Positions 52,508 to 61,971 of a stretch of DNA of 64,000 nt are shown here, piece by piece. A program made the translations under genes and the position numbers. How positions within the stretch are numbered: the stretch's first letter is position 1; each line of letters starts with the position of its first letter. The stretch is from Pseudaeromonas sp038247115 (lineage in GTDB: Bacteria; Pseudomonadota; Gammaproteobacteria; Enterobacterales; Aeromonadaceae): positions 1 to 64,000 of the forward strand of contig JBBRVG010000002.1 in the NCBI GenBank assembly GCA_038247115.1. Direction: 5' to 3'. The notes under the pieces were generated by a model. The model did not search any database. It was not told the DNA's origin and was given only the letters and a program-made list of their open reading frames with translations.

Positions 52508-53914
52508 CTAGGGGGCGGGCTGGGTGCTTTTTCGGCCCTTTTTCGCAGATTGTGCCCGTTCGGCCTGAATGCGGGCCAGCAGGGCTTCGGCGCTGTTGTC
52601 ACCGCTGATCAGGTCGGGATTGGCGGCACGCCAGTCGGCAGTCAGCTCGCCACGAAATGCCTTGGCCAGAATGGCCTGGGTCAGGCTATCGACCCGCGTC
52701 TGCGCTTTTTTCACCTGCGCTTCAATGGTGTCAGCAAAAGCGAAATATTGGTCTATAAGGCAAATAATTTCTGCTTGTTCTTCTTTATGAGGCCAAAGTA
52801 AAGAAAACTGCTTAAATTTACTTTGTGTTAAATTCATACCGCTGTCTGAAATACCGGTCTTCATCTTTTCGATTTCAGCTAAATATTGAGGTGCATTCAA
52901 AAGATACACAAGGTACTTACTATGCCCTTCTGCTTCTTTAACTCGAAAGCGATACACCTTGTCACAAATCATCAGTTTGGCTCTAGTTGACTCAACAAAA
53001 GCAGTCACACCGCAACGAACTCTTGGACCAGCCCTCGTTATTAAAATATCACCAGCAAAAAGTTCATGTTCTGGACGAGGCTCTAAGGATGTTGGTAATG
53101 CTTTATTCTCATGCTCCCAAAATGAAATATTTTGAACTGAGCTGGTTTTTATCACACCCCATGCATGATTTTCAGCTGGGGTGTTTTCACACTTTGGACT
53201 CCAACCTTGTCCAATCTTAGTAATAACATCGCCTAACTTTTTTCTTAATGGTTCATTTATCGAGTTACTCCCACGCCACTCCTTCGTCAACCTCCCAGAC
53301 ACGGCAGCAGCCAAGAGTGACTGGCGGAAGCGTTTGAGGATTGCGGGAATGCCATCGAGGCGTGTTTTGATGGTGTCCACCTGAGCCAACACCTCATCCA
53401 GTTTTTCGACGATGCGGTTTTGCTCCGCGAGGGGTGGAAGTGGAACAAGAAAATCTCTACATTGCGAAAGTGAAATATTCACCTGTCCAACAGATCCTTT
53501 TAGTTCTCCATGTATAGACTTAACAGAGGATCCTTCATGTAAAAAATAAAACAGGAACTTATTCAACAAAAAGGCATTGTTTGTCCGAAACAGAGTGATG
53601 GCCTGATTAATATTCCACTCTGGATAATCTGAAGTAACAATTGCCACCTTTCCTAAAGGCGGTCCAACTATATTCATAAGAACATCATTTGGGAAAACTT
53701 TAGAACGAGCTAATTTTTCCTCATGTATTTCCATCGAAACAAATTGCTTTCTGTAATCAAAAGCAATTTTCTGATTCACGATATTATAAACTTTTAAGTA
53801 AGGAATATCGCCACTTTCAGTAAATGGGCTATTACTAGGAGTTGAACCACTTTGTACCTTATCACATATATCCTCTGCTCTAACTTCTACCCACACCTTC
53901 GGCAACTGACTCAT
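52508..53914 (-). CDS. hsdS: Type I restriction-modification specificity subunit
   Basis: 468 residues. Two target-recognition domains (about 1-150 and 225-385) are separated by the conserved helical spacer PLPPLAEQNRIVEKLDEVLAQVDTIKTRL and closed by a second one (KEEQAEIICLIDQYFAFADTIEAQV). It sets the bipartite DNA target for HsdM and HsdR. The TRDs are visibly more AT-rich than the spacers, as expected from TRD exchange. The start overlaps the hsdM stop by four bases. Confidence 0.94.
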   Translation of the reverse strand: MSQLPKVWVEVRAEDICDKVQSGSTPSNSPFTESGDIPYLKVYNIVNQKIAFDYRKQFVSMEIHEEKLARSKVFPNDVLMNIVGPPLGKVAIVTSDYPEWNINQAITLFRTNNAFLLNKFLFYFLHEGSSVKSIHGELKGSVGQVNISLSQCRDFLVPLPPLAEQNRIVEKLDEVLAQVDTIKTRLDGIPAILKRFRQSLLAAAVSGRLTKEWRGSNSINEPLRKKLGDVITKIGQGWSPKCENTPAENHAWGVIKTSSVQNISFWEHENKALPTSLEPRPEHELFAGDILITRAGPRVRCGVTAFVESTRAKLMICDKVYRFRVKEAEGHSKYLVYLLNAPQYLAEIEKMKTGISDSGMNLTQSKFKQFSLLWPHKEEQAEIICLIDQYFAFADTIEAQVKKAQTRVDSLTQAILAKAFRGELTADWRAANPDLISGDNSAEALLARIQAERAQSAKKGRKSTQPAP

Positions 53915-55539
53915 GCTTTGCCCTCCTGAGCACCCACATCTAGGGTCTCGTCTCTAGGGCCTAGTTTCTGTTCTTGGAGCCCAAACGCCACTTCGATCAG
54001 CTGTTTTTGAGCTTCGGCCTCATCATGGGCACCCAAGGCCTGCATCAGTTGGTACAGCTCGCTCATGGCTTCGGTCAGCTCGGTCATGGCCTCACCGGCC
54101 AAAACATCGGGTTCCGGCAGGTTTTCGGCGCTGGTGGTTTCGAGGTCTTTCAGCCATGTAATATCTAGGCTGTCGCCTTTCTGGTCACGAATGTAGTCAC
54201 GGCTAAATTTGCGCCAGCGGGCGTTATCAATGATAGGTTCTACCGAATCAGTGCCTTCGGCATAAATGGCCCCGAATGTGTCGTATACCCCTTCTTCGCG
54301 TGGTGATTGACCGTTTTTATCGCTGCCGTAAGTGACAATAAAGGCCGCAAAGTGCGCCTCGTTCAGTGGGCGGCGCTTACCAAAGGTATTCATATTAGTG
54401 CGCATATCAAACACCCAGGTTTCCTTGGTGCAGCCTTTATCTTGTCTGGGGTTTTCCGGGGTACCTTTCTGGAAGAAGAGCACATTGGTCTTGACGCCCT
54501 GGGCGTAAAAAATACCGGTGGGCAAACGCAAGATGGTGTGCAGGTTGCACTTGTCCATCAGATCGCGGCGGATGTCGGTGCCCTTGCCCCCTTCAAACAG
54601 CACATTATCGGGGATCACCACGGCGGCACGGCCACCCGGCTCGAGGGCATCATAAATATGCTGGATAAAACAGAGCTGCTTGTTACCGGTTGGATGCACA
54701 AAGGTGCGGGTAATGTTGGTGCTGGCGGCACTACCAAAGGGGGGGTTGGTTAAAATCAGATTGGCTTTAGGTAAGCTTTCACCGGCGCTGCCCAGGGTGT
54801 TGCCCAAACGAATTGCCCCTTCGTTGGCATCGCCTTCAATGTCGTGTAGCAGGCAGTTCATCAGCGCCAGACGGCGGGTTTCCGGCACAAGCTCCAAGCC
54901 GACAAAGGCCTTTTTCATTTGGAAATCCTGGTCATCATCGTCCAGATCATCCAAATCATTGGTGTGGGCCTTGATGTATCTGTCCGCCTCAATCAAAAAG
55001 CCTGCGGTACCAGCGGCCGGGTCTTGAATGATTTCGCGGGGCGCGGGCTGCATCACCTGCACGATGGCGTTGATTAGCGGACGCGGGGTGAAATATTGAC
55101 CGGCGCCGGATTTGGTCTCGTTGGCGTTTTTCTGCAGCAAGCCTTCGTACATATCGCCGAAGTCGTCGCGGCTCTTGCCCTTTTCCCCGTCGAACCACTC
55201 GAGCTTGTCCATGTTGCTGACCAGTTCGCTGAGCTGGGCGGGCTGGGTGATGGTGGTGTTGACGTTTTGAAAGATGGCGCGAACGATGGCGTGATCATCA
55301 ACCCCGAGTTGAACCAGCATGTTGCGATAGAAGCGGTGCTGCTCCTGCCCCAGCTTGCTGGTGAGATCGCGCCAGCGATATCCCTCTGGCAACAGATCTG
55401 CCTCTTGCCCGGTCTCTTCGCACATTTTGAGAAATAGCAGGGAAGCGAGTTCGTTGACATAGTTCTGGTAGGAGACGCCGCCGTCGCGCAGGTTGTCGCA
55501 CAGCTTCCAGAGCTTGGCGACCAAATCGGTGTTGTTCAT
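53911..55539 (-). CDS. hsdM: Type I restriction-modification methyltransferase subunit
   Basis: 542 residues. N-terminal HsdM helical domain, then SAM motif DPAAGTAGFLIEA near 175 and the adenine N6-methyltransferase motif NLILTNPPFGSA. With HsdS it methylates host DNA at the recognition site. It overlaps hsdS and lies 99 bases behind hsdR; the gap holds the hairpin at 55558-55577. Confidence 0.96.
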   Translation of the reverse strand: MNNTDLVAKLWKLCDNLRDGGVSYQNYVNELASLLFLKMCEETGQEADLLPEGYRWRDLTSKLGQEQHRFYRNMLVQLGVDDHAIVRAIFQNVNTTITQPAQLSELVSNMDKLEWFDGEKGKSRDDFGDMYEGLLQKNANETKSGAGQYFTPRPLINAIVQVMQPAPREIIQDPAAGTAGFLIEADRYIKAHTNDLDDLDDDDQDFQMKKAFVGLELVPETRRLALMNCLLHDIEGDANEGAIRLGNTLGSAGESLPKANLILTNPPFGSAASTNITRTFVHPTGNKQLCFIQHIYDALEPGGRAAVVIPDNVLFEGGKGTDIRRDLMDKCNLHTILRLPTGIFYAQGVKTNVLFFQKGTPENPRQDKGCTKETWVFDMRTNMNTFGKRRPLNEAHFAAFIVTYGSDKNGQSPREEGVYDTFGAIYAEGTDSVEPIIDNARWRKFSRDYIRDQKGDSLDITWLKDLETTSAENLPEPDVLAGEAMTELTEAMSELYQLMQALGAHDEAEAQKQLIEVAFGLQEQKLGPRDETLDVGAQEGKA

Positions 55540-55557
55540 CGGTATTTCTCGTTGGGC

Positions 55558-55577
55558 AGGCGGCCTGCGGGCCGCCT
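55558..55577. other. Hairpin between hsdR and hsdM
   Basis: Perfect eight-base-pair stem AGGCGGCC / GGCCGCCT with a TGCG loop in the 99-base gap; no T-run. It may lower or separate hsdM expression from hsdR. Confidence 0.4.
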
Positions 55578-55638
55578 GGTAAAGAGTGAGTGGGCGCCCC
55601 TGTCAGGCACCACCAAAGTGGGCAGGATTGTACCCGTT

Positions 55639-58600
55639 TCAGGCGGGTTTATCCCAGATCAGTTGGCTGAACTCGGCGAGCAGTTCATCGAGCTGGTCAT
55701 CAAAGAGGTGCATCAGCTTGGGTTTGCCGCCACGGCGGCGGTAGTTGCCCACCTTGAAGGTGTCATCATCGAGCACCACCTTCTCTTTGATGGAGTCAGC
55801 CAGACGATCGAGCCAGGTCAGCTGCTCGCTATTCCAGTCGTGTTTACTCTTGATGCGGGCCAGCGCCTTGTCTACCCGCTCCTCGAACGGTTGCAGGGGA
55901 TCGCCGATGGCCGCACGGCGAATATGGCCGACCAAGCGGGCGGCGATATCCTGATTCTTGGCTGCCTTCCACGCGGCGCGCAGGGTTGCGTCGTTGTAGT
56001 TCTCTTTATCGAACCACTCCTGCAACTGCAGCAGCGCGCTGCGGGTGAGATCGCGCGGGCGGTTGATGATGGCATCGATGGCGGCCTGTTCGTTTTGGGA
56101 GCGGCTGACCAGTTGGTCGAAGGCATCGAGAAAATCCTCGGCGCTGTCGTGATCGCCATACGCACGGCTCACTTCAATCACTTCATCGTCGATATCGCTG
56201 AAGATGGGTAGCTCCCGCAGCTCGTTGATGGTGCGTTTGAGGTGCTCGAGGCGCGGGATCAGAGTCGGCAACTGGTTGAACACCTCTGCAGACCAGCGCG
56301 GGCCATTACTGCGCAAGGTACGACCCAGCTGGTTGAAATCGCAGCCAGCCGACTCGCGGCAGAGTTCATCGAGGCGCGCCAGCTGTTCGGCCACCTCTTT
56401 TGAGCGATCGCGGTTGTAGCTGGCCTGGCTGCTGATGCGCTGCAACTTGGCCACCAGCTGCTCGTGACTGTGTTCGGCAAAACTGCGGCCATCGACCTCT
56501 TTCACCTGATAAGTTTCGGAATCGGTGATCTCGTTGACTAGGGTCTGCAAGGGGACGTCAGGCCGTACCACCACCGGGCGCATGGTATCGACCTGCTCCA
56601 GGGTGGTGTAGAGATCGACGGCATCGAAGATGCGAAATGCGCTTTTGCCCACCTGGGGGCAGAGGCGGGTTGCCCGCCCCTTCATCTGCTCATAGAGGAT
56701 GCGGCTGCGCACTTTACGCATAAAGACCAGATTGCAGATGCTGGGGATGTCGATACCTGTGGTCAGCAGGTCGACGGTGACCACTATGTTGGGCCGCCGC
56801 TCCTTGTTGAAGCGGGTGATCATCGATTGCACCTTGTTGGCGTCCTTGTCGGCATCGCCGGTGATCTTGATGATGGCGTCATGTTCCAGCGCCGGAAATT
56901 TTGCTTTGAACGCGGTACGCAGCTCGTCGACCACGTTGTCGGCATGGTTGTTGTTGACGCAGAAAATCAGGGTTTTCTGATTGCCGGTGGGATCGAGGTG
57001 ATTGACCAGCTCCTGGCAAACCACCTGGTTGAAGCTCGATGCGATCAGTTCGCGGTTGAAGTTAGCCACCTCGAAGTTCTGATCATCTTCGAGGGTATCG
57101 TCAATCAACTCGCCCTGATTGCTCAGGCGATGTACCTGGCTCCCTTTGGCAAAATAGACCCCCTCCTTGCTGCGGCGGGTGATGATGCGAATAGGCGGCT
57201 CCTGATCCACCAGATAGCCGTCGAGTACCGCTTTGCGATAGCTGTAGCGATAGACCGGCTGGCGCGATGGCCCGCCAAAAAGATCGATGGTGTGCAGCGC
57301 CGGGGTGGCGGTGAGCGCCACCTTGACCGCATCGAAATGGTCGATGATGCGCCGGTAGGCCGAGATGTAGTCGAGCTGGTTACGAAAGGCCATCTCACCC
57401 TCGGTCTGCTCCTTGTCGAGGATGTAGCCACGGTGTGCTTCGTCGATGATGATGCAGTCGTAGCGACCGACCGGCATCACCTCATCGCTCTGCAGGGTGC
57501 GCTTGACCAGCGACTGGACGGTGGCGACGTGGATCTTGGTGCTGTCTTCCGGGAAACGATCCGTCAGCCCCTTGATATTGAAGATGGCATTGAAGGTATC
57601 GCCATTTATCTGGGTATCTTCAAACGCCCCCAGCGCCTGCTTGCCGAGGGAGGTTCTGTCGACCAGAAACAGGATGCGGTTGAAGCGTTGCGACTGGATC
57701 AGACGAAACATCAGGGCAATGGCGGTACGGGTTTTTCCCGTACCGGTTGCCATCGCCAGCAGCATATCTTGCTGGCCAGAGATAATGGCACGTTCGACGG
57801 CTTGTACCGCCTCCTCCTGGTAGTAGCGCAATCCCAGTTCGCTCATATCGCTGTGGCTGGCAAACCAGAGGTTGTTGCGCTGGGGATCTCGCTCCAGCAT
57901 GGCCAGCAGCTCTTCGGGGCTATGCCATTCGGGCAGGGCTCTGGGCATATTGCCGGGGTGGCGCACATCCCGATACCAGATGCCGCTCTTGCTCTTCATG
58001 GCGGCGCGGTATTCGCGGCCATTGGCCGAGAAGCAGAATGGCACCTTGTAGCTCACCGGGCTGCCGGGCTCACGCCACTGGCGCAGGTAGCTGGCATGCA
58101 TCTCGGTGATCTGCTCATGGGCCTGTGCGTCGGTGGCCGATGCGTAGAGCTCCTCCTTGAGGTGCGCCATATCGAAATATTGGCTGTAGCGGTAAGCCTC
58201 CGTGAGCTTGCCTGCCACGTCGATATTGCCCTTCTTGGCTTCAATGATGCCGACAGGAATAAGCCCCGCGAATAGCATGTAGTCGGCAAAACCACGCTTA
58301 CCCGTTTCATCTTCAGCCGTAGGCCACTCGGCAATCGCCATATTGCGGCCAGCTTGCGGGCGGGTACCATTGGCAAATTTGAGGTTTGGGGTATCGGCCT
58401 CCCAGCCTGCCTTGCGCAACTGGGCATCGATAAGATAGCGACTCTCGCTCTCGCTCAGGTCGAGCGAACGAGTTGTTGCAAGCTCCATGACCTGTTTGCG
58501 GTAGAGCGTCCGTTCAGCAACGCTCAGTTTCGCCAACTCGGCCTCTCTGGCAGCCAGTTGGGCCTCCAGTGCGGCGATGCGCGCTGCCGTTTGCGCCTCG

Positions 58601-59172
58601 GTCTCTTGCTGCTTGCCTTCGAGGATGGCGATATAGCCATTGAGCGCGACCAGTTGCTGCTGCTGGGCTGCGATCTCGGTGGCAGTCTGCTTTTGGGCAA
58701 GGCTGCGCTGTTCCAACTCCAGCTTCAGGGCCATCACTTCCTGGTGATAGTCGTGGCGCTCCCCTTGTGGCAGCACAAAAATGGGGGCGGAAAAATCATA
58801 CTGTTTGCTGATCAGGCGGTAGTACCAGACCCCCAAGCGGAAACCGAGTCGCAAGGACATGGCGGCATCATCAAGGTCGTTGTGATAGTCATGGACCGCC
58901 TTGTTGCCGGTTCGACGCAGGGTATGAAATACCCCCATGATGCCGTCATCGACAAAGTTGATCTTTCCTAGCTCTCTCAGCAGGTCGAGTTGGCTCTCTG
59001 TCGAAGGCAGGTCCAACAATTTGCCAAGATGCTTGGCGGTCGCCTCACCGAAGATTCGCATCTTCACCAGGGTGGTATTGGGATCATCCGGATAGTTGTT
59101 CTCGGCAGCGCAGGCGATGGCATAGAGGAAGTCGTTGGTGCCTTTGAGAAACTCGAAATTGCTCTTGTCCAT
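55639..59172 (-). CDS. hsdR: Type I restriction endonuclease subunit R
   Basis: 1177 residues from the ATG at 59172, two bases after the upstream stop; a TTG two codons earlier is possible. An N-terminal DUF4145-like helical domain (1-150) is followed by a coiled coil rich in Gln, Glu and Ala (150-230). Next is the PD-ExK-type nuclease region (FADYMLFAGLIPVGIIEAKKG), then superfamily 2 translocase motifs: MATGTGKTRTAI, IIDEAHRG, VALTATPA and QMKGRATRL. The C-terminal HsdR helical part follows. It cuts unmodified DNA after ATP-driven translocation. Confidence 0.95.
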   Translation of the reverse strand: MDKSNFEFLKGTNDFLYAIACAAENNYPDDPNTTLVKMRIFGEATAKHLGKLLDLPSTESQLDLLRELGKINFVDDGIMGVFHTLRRTGNKAVHDYHNDLDDAAMSLRLGFRLGVWYYRLISKQYDFSAPIFVLPQGERHDYHQEVMALKLELEQRSLAQKQTATEIAAQQQQLVALNGYIAILEGKQQETEAQTAARIAALEAQLAAREAELAKLSVAERTLYRKQVMELATTRSLDLSESESRYLIDAQLRKAGWEADTPNLKFANGTRPQAGRNMAIAEWPTAEDETGKRGFADYMLFAGLIPVGIIEAKKGNIDVAGKLTEAYRYSQYFDMAHLKEELYASATDAQAHEQITEMHASYLRQWREPGSPVSYKVPFCFSANGREYRAAMKSKSGIWYRDVRHPGNMPRALPEWHSPEELLAMLERDPQRNNLWFASHSDMSELGLRYYQEEAVQAVERAIISGQQDMLLAMATGTGKTRTAIALMFRLIQSQRFNRILFLVDRTSLGKQALGAFEDTQINGDTFNAIFNIKGLTDRFPEDSTKIHVATVQSLVKRTLQSDEVMPVGRYDCIIIDEAHRGYILDKEQTEGEMAFRNQLDYISAYRRIIDHFDAVKVALTATPALHTIDLFGGPSRQPVYRYSYRKAVLDGYLVDQEPPIRIITRRSKEGVYFAKGSQVHRLSNQGELIDDTLEDDQNFEVANFNRELIASSFNQVVCQELVNHLDPTGNQKTLIFCVNNNHADNVVDELRTAFKAKFPALEHDAIIKITGDADKDANKVQSMITRFNKERRPNIVVTVDLLTTGIDIPSICNLVFMRKVRSRILYEQMKGRATRLCPQVGKSAFRIFDAVDLYTTLEQVDTMRPVVVRPDVPLQTLVNEITDSETYQVKEVDGRSFAEHSHEQLVAKLQRISSQASYNRDRSKEVAEQLARLDELCRESAGCDFNQLGRTLRSNGPRWSAEVFNQLPTLIPRLEHLKRTINELRELPIFSDIDDEVIEVSRAYGDHDSAEDFLDAFDQLVSRSQNEQAAIDAIINRPRDLTRSALLQLQEWFDKENYNDATLRAAWKAAKNQDIAARLVGHIRRAAIGDPLQPFEERVDKALARIKSKHDWNSEQLTWLDRLADSIKEKVVLDDDTFKVGNYRRRGGKPKLMHLFDDQLDELLAEFSQLIWDKPA

Positions 59173-59174
59173 TG

Positions 59175-60110
59175 TCAATCTTCCAGAAAGTAATCCGAAT
59201 CCAGTGCCTTGATGGTCAGGGTCTGGCGGGTGGTGACGCCGACGCCGTATTCGATCATCAAGGCCGCCAAACGGGCGCCGTCGATCAGCACGATACGTTT
59301 TTCAATTCGCCCCACATAATCCTGTGCATCATTGCTGAAACCCGAGGTGGTGATAAACACTCCCTTGCGGGCGCGGTGGAGATCGAGCGCACCGGCAAAG
59401 GCCTGGATCTCGGGGCGGCCGACGGTTTTATCGCTGTAGCGTTTGGCCTGCAGGTAGATGGAGTCGAGGCCTAGCCGGTCCTCCTTGATGATGCCATCGA
59501 TACCGCCATCGCTGCTGTAGCGGGTGGTTTGCCCGGCCTCCTGATTGCTGCCGCCATAACCCATGGCCACCATCAAATCGACCACCAGTTGTTCAAAGAA
59601 GCGCGGCGACAGGGCCAATACCTCGCGCAGCAGCTCATCGGCCAGCGACTGGTTAATGGTGCTGAGCGCCTGTTCAATCTGCTCTTGGGGGGTTTGCGCC
59701 GTGCTGGTGGCTGGCGCGGTATTGGTGAGGGGGCTGGATTCAACCAACGTGCCCCCATCATTGGAAGCCTGAGTGAAGGCAATAAACTCACCGAACTGGG
59801 CCAGATAGTGGTTGTCGATTGTCTGCCCGCAAGCCAAGGCAGCCTGGCCCCGCGCCGTGATGAGGCAAACACCGCGCTTGGGCTGCTCGATAAGCCCAGC
59901 CTTGACCAGATAGGTCTTGGCCCAACCCACCCGTGAGCGAATGGTGCTCTGTCGCCCGCTGGGCAGCGTCTCGGCCAACTGCTCCGAGCTGAAGGTGTAA
60001 TGGGCACAGACCCGCTCATACACCTCACGCAATAACAGCGGCTGATGGTCTGCAAGAGACTGCAGCACCACCGGCATCATCTGTTCATAACTGGGAATGG
60101 CTTGGGGCAT
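59175..60110 (-). CDS. Mrr-like restriction endonuclease
   Basis: 311 residues from the ATG at 60110; an in-frame ATG at 60143 exists but lacks a ribosome site. The N-terminal winged-helix Mrr_N domain (YEQMMPVVLQSLADHQPLLLREVYERV) is followed by the Mrr catalytic domain with GYGGSNQ, SSDGGIDGIIKED and YLQAKRY, giving the D and QxK residues. Mrr-type enzymes cut methylated or otherwise marked DNA. It ends two bases before the hsdR start codon and is therefore co-transcribed with the type I system. Confidence 0.9.
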   Translation of the reverse strand: MPQAIPSYEQMMPVVLQSLADHQPLLLREVYERVCAHYTFSSEQLAETLPSGRQSTIRSRVGWAKTYLVKAGLIEQPKRGVCLITARGQAALACGQTIDNHYLAQFGEFIAFTQASNDGGTLVESSPLTNTAPATSTAQTPQEQIEQALSTINQSLADELLREVLALSPRFFEQLVVDLMVAMGYGGSNQEAGQTTRYSSDGGIDGIIKEDRLGLDSIYLQAKRYSDKTVGRPEIQAFAGALDLHRARKGVFITTSGFSNDAQDYVGRIEKRIVLIDGARLAALMIEYGVGVTTRQTLTIKALDSDYFLED

Positions 60111-60268
60111 AAGCACGACTGTCCTTGAAATAATTAGGATCATCTTGCCATAGGGGCCCGCAAGGAACCATGCACCGGCGCCCTGTTTTAGGGGATTAAC
60201 TCAAATCTATGGGGACTGTGGGGTCTAGCTCTCATCCGGCGTCCTGCCGCTCATCAACAACTTTTATT

Positions 60269-60318
60269 GGACTATAATCCCATTTATTAGTAAAAGAATA
60301 GGATTATAGTCCTATTCT
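60269..60318. promoter_or_regulatory. HipB-type operators, two overlapping inverted repeats
   Basis: GGACTATAATCC (60269-60280) and GGATTATAGTCC (60301-60312) form a 12-base inverted repeat across 20 bases. Nested in it, AGAATAGGA (60295-60303) and TCCTATTCT (60310-60318) form a second one. They end 13 bases before hipB and probably mediate autorepression. Confidence 0.75.
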
Positions 60319-60331
60319 TTCGGGCGGGCAG

Positions 60332-60637
60332 ATGGCAAAGCGAGACTTGCATAAGGTGTTGTTCCCCAAGCAACTGAAGGTGCTGGCCTGCTTCGGGGAA
60401 GATCTCTTGCTGGCGGTGAAGCGTCGTGGTTTGACTAAACAGCAGATCTGCGATCGCACTGGTTTTGATAATAAAACGGTGAATAAAGTCTTTGCCGGGG
60501 ATCCTGGTGTGGCGATTGGCACTTATCTTAAGGTGATGGCGGTGCTGGGCATGGAGGAGAATTTTGCCACGCTGGCGGCCCATGATGAGGTCGGGATCAA
60601 GCTGCAAAATATCAAGTTGCTGGAAGGGACAAAATGA
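60332..60637 (+). CDS. hipB: HipB-type antitoxin, HTH repressor
   Basis: 101 residues. A helix-turn-helix (LTKQQICDRTGFDNKTVNKVFAG) occupies the centre. The start ATG overlaps no strong ribosome site and may be nearly leaderless. It binds and neutralises HipA and represses the operon through the inverted repeats upstream. The stop overlaps the hipA start (ATGA). Confidence 0.82.
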   Translation: MAKRDLHKVLFPKQLKVLACFGEDLLLAVKRRGLTKQQICDRTGFDNKTVNKVFAGDPGVAIGTYLKVMAVLGMEENFATLAAHDEVGIKLQNIKLLEGTK

Positions 60638-61884
60638 GCCGCCAGGTTGTGGAGGTGTACGCCTCCTGGATGCCGATAGCGACACCTGTGCCGCTAGGTC
60701 GATTGACGTTTGCCGAAAGCAGTCGTGGCGGTGTGTTCAGCTTTGTCTATGACCCGGCCTTTTTGTCCTCCGAGTATCGATTGCAGATCGACCCGCAGTT
60801 AACGCTGCACCGTGGCGAGCTGTACAACGATACACCCGAGAAGAATTTTCGGGCGTTTCTAGACTCATCTCCTGATCGTTGGGGGCGACTGCTGATGCAG
60901 CGTCGCGCTGCCATCGAGTACCGCAAGGGGTTGCGCGCCTCGGCCCGACTCAGCGAGCTGGACTATCTGTTGGGTGTGCATGATGTGTACCGTATGGGGG
61001 GGATCCGCTTCAAGAATGCTGAGTCGGTAGACTTTCTGGACAATAATGCCGAGTTCGCCGCACCTCCCATGGCATCGCTGCGCGAGTTGGAATATGCAGC
61101 CATACAAATCGAAAAAGATGACCACATCGATAGCGACGAGTATTACCGCTGGCTCAAGATGCTGATCTCTCCTGGCTCTTCATTGGGGGGGGCCAGACCC
61201 AAAGCCTGCGTGACCGATGAACACCACCATCTGTGGATCGCCAAGTTCCCCAATCAAAACGATACCTTCGATGTGGGCGCATGGGAGATGGTGTGTCATG
61301 AGTTGGCGCTGGCGGCGGGGGTGGATATGTTTCCCTGTGAAATCCGGCGCTTCTCCTCCCAGCACCATACCTTTCTGACCAAGCGCTTTGATCGGCTCGG
61401 TGAGCAACGCATTCACTTCTCCTCGGCGATGACCCAGCTGCAGTACTACGATGGCGAGCATTCCGAAGGCGCCAGCTATCTGGAGATAGCCGAATTCTTA
61501 AGTAATCACGGTGCGCAAACCAAAGCCGACCTGGCCCAGCTGTGGCGCCGGATTGTCTTCAACATTGCGGTCTCCAATACCGATGATCATCTGCGTAACC
61601 AAGGCTTCTTGCTGACCCACAAGGGGTGGAAGTTGTCACCCGCCTATGACCTGAATCCCATAGTGGGCAGACAGGGACTGCACCTCAATATTACCGATAA
61701 GGCCAATGGACTGGATTACGGCTTGGCGTTTGAGGTCATGGACTTTTTTCGTCTGACTCGTGCCGATGCCACCCGGATTTATGATGAGGTGCTGGGCGCC
61801 GTGCAGCAGTGGCAGAGTGTGGCTAGTCGCTTAGGGATCAGCCGCCACGAACAGTTGGCCAAGCAAGCCGCGTTTAATCTATAG
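60634..61884 (+). CDS. hipA: HipA-type serine/threonine kinase toxin
   Basis: 416 residues. An N-terminal subdomain (GRLTFAESSRGGVFSFVYD) precedes the kinase core: Gly-rich loop GSSLGGARPKA, the ATP-binding Lys in IAKFP, RFDR, the catalytic loop SNTDDHLRNQGFL and the metal-binding AYDLNP. Well-studied HipA proteins phosphorylate glutamyl-tRNA synthetase and cause persistence; other homologues act on other tRNA synthetases, so the target here is open. Confidence 0.92.
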   Translation: MSRQVVEVYASWMPIATPVPLGRLTFAESSRGGVFSFVYDPAFLSSEYRLQIDPQLTLHRGELYNDTPEKNFRAFLDSSPDRWGRLLMQRRAAIEYRKGLRASARLSELDYLLGVHDVYRMGGIRFKNAESVDFLDNNAEFAAPPMASLRELEYAAIQIEKDDHIDSDEYYRWLKMLISPGSSLGGARPKACVTDEHHHLWIAKFPNQNDTFDVGAWEMVCHELALAAGVDMFPCEIRRFSSQHHTFLTKRFDRLGEQRIHFSSAMTQLQYYDGEHSEGASYLEIAEFLSNHGAQTKADLAQLWRRIVFNIAVSNTDDHLRNQGFLLTHKGWKLSPAYDLNPIVGRQGLHLNITDKANGLDYGLAFEVMDFFRLTRADATRIYDEVLGAVQQWQSVASRLGISRHEQLAKQAAFNL

Positions 61885-61906
61885 CCATGCCCAACTGTGT
61901 TAAAAC

Positions 61907-61940
61907 ACAAAGCCCCTGCGAGAGGGGCTTTGTAGTTTTT
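61907..61940 (+). terminator. Intrinsic terminator after hipA
   Basis: 11-base-pair stem ACAAAGCCCCT / AGGGGCTTTGT with a five-base loop, then AGTTTTT. It separates the defence block from convergent yicC. Confidence 0.9.
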
Positions 61941-61971
61941 AAGCGAACACCTGCTTATTGGAGATAAGGGC

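Noticed and set aside
56827..58275. A 482-codon open frame on the plus strand
   Set aside because: It is antisense to hsdR, whose motifs are intact. The open frame is a by-product of GC-rich codon use.
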